From assembly GCF_013368755.1 (NCBI RefSeq), contig NC_049563.1, forward strand, positions 1,736,001 to 1,800,000: DNA of 64,000 nucleotides, in the 5' to 3' direction. The notes beneath the pieces were generated by a model. That model ran no database searches and was not told the origin of the DNA. It worked only from the letters and a program-made list of their open reading frames with translations. Position numbers and translations under genes: made by a program. This stretch comes from Talaromyces rugulosus. Taxonomy: Eukaryota; Ascomycota; Eurotiomycetes; Eurotiales; Trichocomaceae. How positions within the stretch are numbered: the stretch's first letter is position 1; every line of letters begins with the position of its first letter. Shown piece by piece: positions 56,898 to 64,000 of this stretch.

Positions 56898-59878
56898 TTA
56901 GTAGTAGATCTTCTCTTCGTAGATAGGAGGGATGGCCTTCTCCTCGTTCCATTGCAGGTTGCCCTTTTCATCAACCCAGGCGTCCTCGTCAGTGATCGGA
57001 ATGACACGAGAGGTGTGCGCGACCTCTTGCTTGCTGATGCCGAGATCGTCGCGCGGAATCCAGAGCAAGGGCAGCGACGAAGTGATGGAAGGATGAAAGT
57101 AGGCATCGCGCTCAACCTCGGGAGCATATTCGGGGATCTCGAGATGGGTGGGCACGAGCTTACGCATAGCCGCATAGTCGGTGTATTTGTCCGGGCGGAG
57201 AAATTTGGTGAGGAAGTTGGGCTTTTTCTGCTCAGCAGGTAGGGTGGCTGGGCCGTCAATGCCCTTTTCAGCATCGACACCGTTGTTGTCACCGTTGTGG
57301 ACAGCCGAGGCACCGGCGATATCAGAGCTATCGGTTGCGGTGTGGCCAAACTTGCGACTCTCTGTGAGCAAGGCCTCTTCTTCAGCCTCCAAGTTCTTTG
57401 GCAGGTAGTTGATGAGGGGCTCAAGTGCCGAGTTGAGAGAGACGTGGTAGAGGATGGAGAACACCAGGAAGATAATCATCAGAACCAGAGGTCCGGTGCC
57501 GACTGGCTGATCAGCCGCGGCAATAGCGAACAATCCAATCAAACAAACGTTCGCCAAGTAGCATCCAACGAGTAGGTGCTGAAGGGCACGAGGGTAAATC
57601 TTGCCCTGAGTGTCAATCTGCGAATTGGATACGTAAAGGAAGCTGTACCGGAAGGCAAAATAGAACAAGTACAGGGCAATGGTAGCAAAGCCCATAACCA
57701 AAGGAGCAATGATCGAGTATGCAATGGCTATTGAAAACAGTGAGTATACAGAACTAGATGGATGTAGTAACAAGTGACTTACCAATAACGGCGAGAAGAG
57801 ACAAGGGGGGGAGCATGGTTCCCCAGCTCAGGCCAGCCAGATTTGCCCATCGGTTGTAGATTTTACGTGGCGACGAGTCCAGGAATTTACCAAGAACCTT
57901 GCCGATGACGAGGCCAGCAATGCCGAGCAATGCACCTGCCGTGAAGGTCAACCCTTGGAGAACAATATATGAAATATAGAAGTTGGAGGCATCAGGCAAC
58001 TTCTCGGCCAGCAGATTTGGTGCTTCTGTGGGCGACGAGATAATCGCCTGCACGGAAGAAGCAGCGGCAGAGCCCAAAGTCGTGACCAAGAAGACTTGAA
58101 CGACCTGGAAACCAAAATAAGCATTCTGAGTCCAGAGTTCAACGGCCGCAGCCGTGGGAGCACCGCCAAGTTTGGCACACACTATCAGTGAGTTAGTTTT
58201 TGAAGAGACCAAGAAGCGAAGATAAGGCCGAGGTTAAACTTACATCGGATGATGATGGGCAAGAGTGCCATGAGAACGGCCATAAGAACAGACGGCAGTA
58301 GTCCAGTGATAACACCACGGATGAACGTTGGAACACTGTTTATGAAGCTAAGCCACGGGAATTTCGCAATGAGACCGTCAATGTTGGAAATGGCACCAAC
58401 AACGGCAACAGGAATAGCCCAGAAGATGATCAGAGCGCAAATGAATCCAATGGTAGCAAAGTTGCGCACGATGCGCTCCCACCACACGATTCGAAGATTG
58501 GACCAGATAATTTGGGTCGGGTCAACACCAATGTAGCGAGGAGACATGTGGAGAGGCATGTTGTGTGCAACGGATTGATAGGCGGCTTGGGCACTGTTCT
58601 GGTTGAAGAACTCGACAAAGACAGACGAAACCTTTTTGACATCACCGGCACGGTGCTTGGCCTGTAGTTCTTCAATCTCCGGGGTCAAACGTTCAATCTC
58701 GGAACGGGCCCAATCAATAGTATCGACCTTTTTCCCGATCAAAAGTTTCAAACGGTGAGTTGGGCGATCTTTGGTCTGCACCCATCGCGACGCGACGGAA
58801 CCAGATTCAGCGGCGTCGGCGTCTCCGGTAGGCAGATCCAAGTGCTCCTCGGAAGCATCGCCATTCTTTTTCAACGCCTTGAGGCGGGCAGCATTCGCCT
58901 TTTTGATCAGGGCAGTCTCAGCGCCTTCGAGCTTCATTGCAGCAGCATCTCTGTCCTTGACTTTTTCTTCCAACTCGCTGACATCAGTGGCGACCCAGAC
59001 GTTTTTGACATGCTCAACGCCAAACATACGACGAAGCTTCTTTTCTTCGAGGTAATCCTTGGGAACGGACGTGAACATAACGGTGCGTGATGACATGCGG
59101 GCGGCATAGGCCGGGGAGAAAGCGTAGGCCTGACGCAAGTTGATATAGTAGATGCTTTCGCGGGTCACGAGGAACCAGACAAAGCCTTTCTGTGTCAGCA
59201 GGTTCACATTGACATAGCAAGATTTTCAATTAGGGAAGGGGATCGAACCTAAGAAAATCCATGCGACGATAGCATGGGCAAAGAATCTCGCCTTGTTGGC
59301 AACGTTGGACATAGTAAGCAATTGAAATTGTGTTAGGCCATTCCCTCCAGTGGCATTGACGGGGAAGAGAATGGGCCAGGTGATGCAGCATCCCACAAAA
59401 CAGAGTACAGTGATCAGCTTCAGATAGCGGAGGAACAAGTATGCGTCCAGGGAGTGGTGCTGCAAAACGTAGGTATCCGGTATCTTGTACATGGAGGTGA
59501 TCCAGTTCATCAGGCCAGTGGGAGAGGCTGGAGTGCGCTCATACTCGCGCAGAGTAGCCATGAACGTGCGAGGAACGTAGTAACGAGCGTACTTGCGACG
59601 GAGAATAATGAAGGCGACCACCATCACAACGGCAACAATGAGAGTCGGTATAAGAGTCGAGACGAAGCCAGAAAGGCCCGTCGGAGCAGGCCCCTCCTCA
59701 TCAGCCTAAGTAGATGTCCATTGAGTCAGCGCTTGTTTTGCTGAAGAAATGGGGGAAGATTCTTTTCAAAACGCAATTCGCGTTCTCACAAACAACGGAC
59801 GAAAAGAAAACAGACGATAAAACTTACCCTTTTTGCGAGGGTCTGGAGCCGGGAAAGGCTGCGCCCGAGAAGCGCCAT
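56898..59878 (-). CDS. CSC1/OSCA-type calcium-permeable channel (DUF221/RSN1_7TM)
   Basis: Member of the CSC1/OSCA/TMEM63 family of stress-gated cation channels. Five exons: 59878-59828, 59705-59249, 59185-58244, 58181-57783 and 57727-56898, giving 892 residues. Early membrane spans include STLIPTLIVAVVMVVAFI. They are followed by the cytosolic loop (YINLRQAYAFSPAYAARMSS, RTVMFTSVPKDY) with a RNA-recognition-like fold and a charged coiled segment. The main channel domain includes NLRIVWWERIVRN, PTFIRGVITGLLPSVLMAVL and FGFQVVQVFLVTTLGSAAAS. The C-terminal tail is soluble and acidic, ending EEKIYY. The second intron requires an AAG acceptor (exon from 59185) to give WIFLGFVWFLV; the CAG just upstream breaks the frame. 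Confidence 0.93.
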
Positions 59879-62057
59879 CTTGAATATCCTTGAATCAATG
59901 GCTTTCCTGGCAATTACAGAGAGGCCAGAAGGACGGTTGCTTTGCGATCAATTGCGTGGGTGGGCGCGCGGGCAGATGGGTAGATAGATATACTGGGCGG
60001 AGACCCTCTGACCAGGAAGGTTTCAGCAGCAGCGTAATCGAAGAAGGGCGAAAAAGTCAAAAGAGCGACTATTGGCGACGATTATTGACAAGCTGGGTCG
60101 ATACGAAAGCCGAAAAGTGGGCGCCGCGGCAGGGGGAATCGACCGCGTAACAAGCTAAGGGCTGGCGATGGAGCTTGGGCGAGGTAGGGCGAAGTGTTAA
60201 AATCAAATCATCGAGCTAAGTGGGCGATCGAATCAGGACTAGCAGGGCGCCTAACAAGCAAATTTCCAGTCAATTATTGGACGGCAACAATATCTCAACC
60301 AGCAGCAAGCTCTGGAATGAAGCAATAATATTACGCACACACAAGATGATATAAACCTAGGGGCGGTGGCTGCAACCGGCGAACGCCTGCGGAGGCGCCC
60401 AGAAAATGTCGACATCATCGAGAGGTGTTGGGTACAGCGAACGCCGAAACGAGATCCAGGAGGACCGTGCTGCAAGCCGAATCGAATCGATCTGCATCGC
60501 ATCACATGCCTGGCACCAATCATGATCTGGTTGCTGGGGATGGCCATGATAAAATGCTTCGCTGTCGCTGCCTCTGTGCGCGGCGTCACCCAAACCAGCG
60601 GCGGGCCTCGTAACCTCGATCGCTGGGGCGGATTTTTGATTGGGTTAATCGGGGTGGCCCTGATATCACCATTTTTGGCTCTCACGCTAGCTGCGCGAAC
60701 ACCTTTGCAAGTTGCAACACGTCCAAGAAGGTTGCCACCGCATGCCCGACGACAATCAAGGCGTTTCAGATCGCGATGGTTGTAATGAGGAGTAAAATGA
60801 GCAGGAACGTGACTGCCGCGGGCGGAGAATGGCATGCCACACAGACCGCGACCGAGTTTGTGACTCGGCAACTCCGTCAGCCACAGAGCGCACCAGCCAC
60901 AGGACCAGCCACGCGGCCAAGCACTAGTTCACTAGCTCGCAGCCTGGTACCAAGGTGTAGTTTGTTTAATTACCTAATCGCGGAGTTGATGACCAGATAA
61001 CTAACTAGCCAATAATTGGGTCGGCCAATGAACCATTTTTTCCCACGGAGAAAATTTCAAAACAACAGCACGTGACCCTTATCCCGCCGAGTCTGCGCCG
61101 ACGCCAAGCTCAAGAAGTACGTAGTGTCATTTTATTTTGTATGGGTTCATTCCCATTCCCATATAAAGTGGCAACTTTTTTTTTAACCCCTATATTTTCA
61201 AAGGAACTACTCCGTAATACTAGAGACTAAATGGATTATTCATTTTAATATTTTCTTAAAAATAAATCTTCAAAATCATTAAATTAGATAGATCTCGATT
61301 TGGGGGCTAAATAAATCCCCGACAATTGGTCAATCCTTAGAAATTTACTACAATTACTTGGGGGTTTTTTTTAGAAAAATTTTATTATACATAGTTTTTT
61401 ATAATGTAAAATCGATTTCTATTCTGTATCGGTTCGGGAGCATGGCAGGCTGCACGGTTAGTGCTAGCCTAGACGAGGGTTATGTTAGGCGTTACCATTG
61501 AACAAGTCAATGTTCTTGGCGACGAAAGTTAATCTAGTTCTCTGAGGGGCTCAAGTGGATTATGATATCATCGATTGTTTCAGTTTAGATCCTAAGGTCG
61601 TTAGATTGATAACTCGACATACTTCACTGCACGGCGCTGTCGCCTCGACTCCAATAGGTTGTTTCTGGTACAAATGTACGTTATACATGTATTTGTATGT
61701 ACCCCCTCGAGATCACGAGCCATGACAACAATTGCTGCTGAAGCTTGATATTCAAGCGAGAATTGCCTCTCACTTGTACGTCAGAAACGAGTGACACCTG
61801 GGTCCACCATATGTGGACGGCTAATGGGCCATCTCTGCTAAAGATCCCATTTTGAAATTAATCCGTAGACCAGTTTCTTTTAAAGGCGGCATATATCGCA
61901 CAGTATATTTGCAAGGGCTCAGCTCAAGGCCACATAACCTTGGCTATCAAATTGTCCGTTCCGAAATATCCTGGGCTGGCTGTTAGCCTGCTCATACCGG
62001 GCACAAGTTGGAGCCTCTCTCCGACTGTTCATGAATGTGCCTCGCGTCAAGTCCAAT
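59879..62057. other. gene-poor region of 2.2 kb
   Basis: No gene is supported. The part near 59900-60950 is GC-richer and opens frames on both strands without recognisable domains. From about 61130 to 61480 it becomes strongly AT-rich, with one TACTCCGTA motif at 61208. Confidence 0.5.
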
Positions 62058-63704
62058 TCACCGCCTCTTGATGACGACAGCATTGAGCTTTTCCTCAAAG
62101 TCATCCACCGGGTAGACTGGAGGGACCAGCATCAAAAAGTTCAAAAGCGTGTCGTTGAACCGAAACTGCAGGTCCGGTGGCAGTTTCTTATGTATGTTAA
62201 GCAGCTCGATGGTTTGCCAAGCCCGGTTGGGCTGTCTTAAATCTGCATCATAACTCTCCTCAACAAGGAAGAAAATGAATGACTCACACGCCGGGTTGCG
62301 CTCAAGGTCATGCTTGCTGATCAGATAGTGCAGATGCTCAAGGAAACGCGCTGTTTTGTCTTTCGATCTACGGTAATTGTATAGTGCTAGGACGATATAG
62401 ATGAGGGCCGCAGTGCGCGACCACTCCATCGTTGGCGTATTCTTGTTGACCACATAGCTTCGGCTTTCTTGTGGAACTTGGCTGGGCCGAGGCCCGCTAG
62501 ATAATAGCTGATAGATGGGACTATTGAAGTAAAACGTATTCTCTCGCCGGGGAACATCACGCAGGTATTCCTTGGCTGCATGCTCTGCCATGAACCGGTC
62601 TCCCGTACGCAAGAAATCCACCATTTGAAGTTTCTCATCCATACTGATGCTCTGAGATGGTGGTTTCATGATGGAAAGAATAAAGAAAAGCAGCGACCGG
62701 CAAGCGTTATCCATCGGCTGCGATTTTCGGTAAAGCTGTACATTTTTAGCTTGTTGGGCGTATTGTTGTGCCTTATGTTTGTCTCCGAATCTTTCCTCTT
62801 GCAACATCAGTCCAGTAAATGTCAGTGATAGGCTATCGTCGTCAAAGTCATTGGCACCTAGGCGGCCCACATTACTCAAGCTAAATTGCACTTGAGAATC
62901 GTAGTATTGAATCATTGCATCGTTCGGCTGGCCATCTAGATGGGGCTTCCATCGAGCACAGTAGCCTAAAATGAGTGCTTCGAAAGAAGCCCGATGACGC
63001 ATCGCTGCTCGAAAAGCCTTTTCTTTCATTTTTATATTCTGGCCCGACCAATAGCTTAATCGAGTAGTCCATAAGTCATACAGTTGATTCTCGTCCCAAG
63101 TGACTTTGATGTCCATCGGCAAGGTAGCAAAAGGGTCATCCCGTAAGCCATCCAACATTGTCCTAGGGCTCGGGAGCCGGGTAACTCTGCCATGATGATT
63201 CATGCCAGCATAAGCGGCGGGATAGCCACGTGTTGTTAGCTAGTCGCGGTTAGTTGCTTGACCAAATCAGTCAGACATGATATCTTTCGTACCGGCAGCG
63301 ATTCGTCTTCTCCGTTTGTTTCCCCAGCATCTGTAGTAACGGACTCACGCTTCACCCACGGATAACCCCGGGAGTCGCGGCGTGACGGTCGGTCTCCCTG
63401 AGTTGTCGACGTGCTCTGTCTTTTCTTATTTTGAATATGATGACGCATCACATGGGCACGTTTCTCTTTCGTCGAAGAACTGGAGTCAACGAAGAAAAAC
63501 GATTGGTTTTGACCATTTTGACCGGTAGCAGCTGCCGAGCGTTTTCTTGATCTCGAAGGCTTCGATGCTGGAGGCGCATTGCTAGGCCGGCCTATGCAGT
63601 ACGTACAGCGTCAGTGACGGTTGTCTTTTAATGCGGATGAGGACTTATCCATCCATACTTTGCGGTGGTAATGTGGGTGAGAGAGTCCGAGTAGAGCTAT
63701 CCAT
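62058..63704 (-). CDS. Fungal_trans_2-like transcription regulator
   Basis: Four exons, 63704-63659, 63591-63293, 63239-62288 and 62242-62058, give 493 residues. The N-terminus is basic (SKPSRSRKRSAAATG) followed by SFFFVDSSSSTKEKRAHVMRHH, a motif common to fungal-specific regulators of the Fungal_trans_2 (DUF3468) group. The body is helical (EKAFRAAMRHRASFEALILGY and onward). No Cys6 zinc cluster is present, so DNA binding by this protein alone is unproven. The last intron has 45 nt, a multiple of three, so its retention would insert 15 residues (starting CESFIFFLVEE) without a stop. I prefer splicing because NPAYLRQPNRAWQ resembles homologues. Confidence 0.8.
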
Positions 63705-64000
63705 CTTTCCTCCCTTTAATGGGCCGAACGATGAAATAACAGTTGGACACGCAGTTCCGGCCAAAGAAATGGAGAACAAACGGGTTCAAAGTCGAGTCTT
63801 CGGATCTCCCCGAGGTATGGTCTCCCTACTCCCTCTGATAGTAGAATGTGGCCCGTAGGGCATATGGAGAGCTTGTTCTATCGGGTGGTGTTCACCAAGG
63901 CGCAGTCCTAGTACTGTGACCGCTAGTTACAGCGAAGGGCGCAGCTTCACCCTCTCGTTCGACGAGAAGAGAAAACCGAGGGTTTTCATAGTAGCGCCGC
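63705..64000. other. upstream flank at window edge
   Basis: Sequence upstream of the regulator gene on the minus strand. A 75-residue frame crosses it on the plus strand, but nothing is recognisable. The window ends before another gene can be identified. Confidence 0.4.

Noticed and set aside
60251..60871. 206-residue minus-strand frame upstream of the CSC1-type gene
   Set aside because: The plus strand is also open here (60366-60785). Neither translation shows a recognisable motif, and GC richness explains the open frames.

Overview
The window is nuclear DNA of a filamentous ascomycete, most likely a Eurotiomycete (Aspergillus/Penicillium/Talaromyces group). Most genes carry several short introns of about 45-110 nt with GT...AG ends and CTAAC/CTGAC-type branch sites. 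Conserved proteins (triosephosphate isomerase, Mdm10, Prp19, Efl1, Vac8, Vps16) read as fungal orthologues. Genes lie on both strands without operons. All exon coordinates were worked out by hand from reading frame, splice signals and remembered family sequences; they are models, not transcript evidence. I found no rRNA or tRNA gene, no CRISPR array and no intact transposon.

Layout. 0-7 kb: a low-complexity protein, triosephosphate isomerase, the mitochondrial beta-barrel Mdm10 and the ribosome assembly factor Mrt4. 7.6-14.1 kb: U1-70K, mitochondrial ribosomal protein mL43, a RING-like protein and the spliceosomal ubiquitin ligase Prp19. 14.4-15.8 kb: a decayed region with coding-like but broken reading frames, one resembling the N-terminus of fungal NACHT-NTPases. 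16.2-24.8 kb: a DUF4604 protein, the GTPase Efl1, exosome subunit Csl4 and the vacuolar armadillo protein Vac8. 24.8-28.4 kb: gene-poor. 28.4-46.6 kb: dense, with a Dma-type FHA-RING ligase, a bestrophin-like channel, a poly-His protein, a MoxR/Mg-chelatase-lid-like protein, Vps16, Alb1, a membrane-anchored deubiquitinase, a GPAT/DHAPAT acyltransferase and pantothenate synthetase. 46.6-64 kb: gene-poor stretches around two lineage-type hypothetical proteins, a small membrane protein, a CSC1/OSCA-type channel and a Fungal_trans_2-like regulator.

Themes. Mrt4, Efl1 and Alb1 all act in late 60S subunit maturation. U1-70K and Prp19 act in pre-mRNA splicing. Vac8 and Vps16 act at the vacuole. These genes are near each other but are not co-transcribed.

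Most interesting observations. (1) Non-canonical AAG 3' splice sites cluster in three adjacent genes at 33.9-39.0 kb: 8 of 14 introns there against 2 of 50 elsewhere in my models. (2) A last intron in the acyltransferase gene decides whether the protein ends in KANL, a catalase-type peroxisomal signal, or stops before it. (3) Vac8 lacks the usual myristoylated Gly2. (4) Relics of a possible NLR-like gene lie at 14.4-15.8 kb, near a small repeat family.
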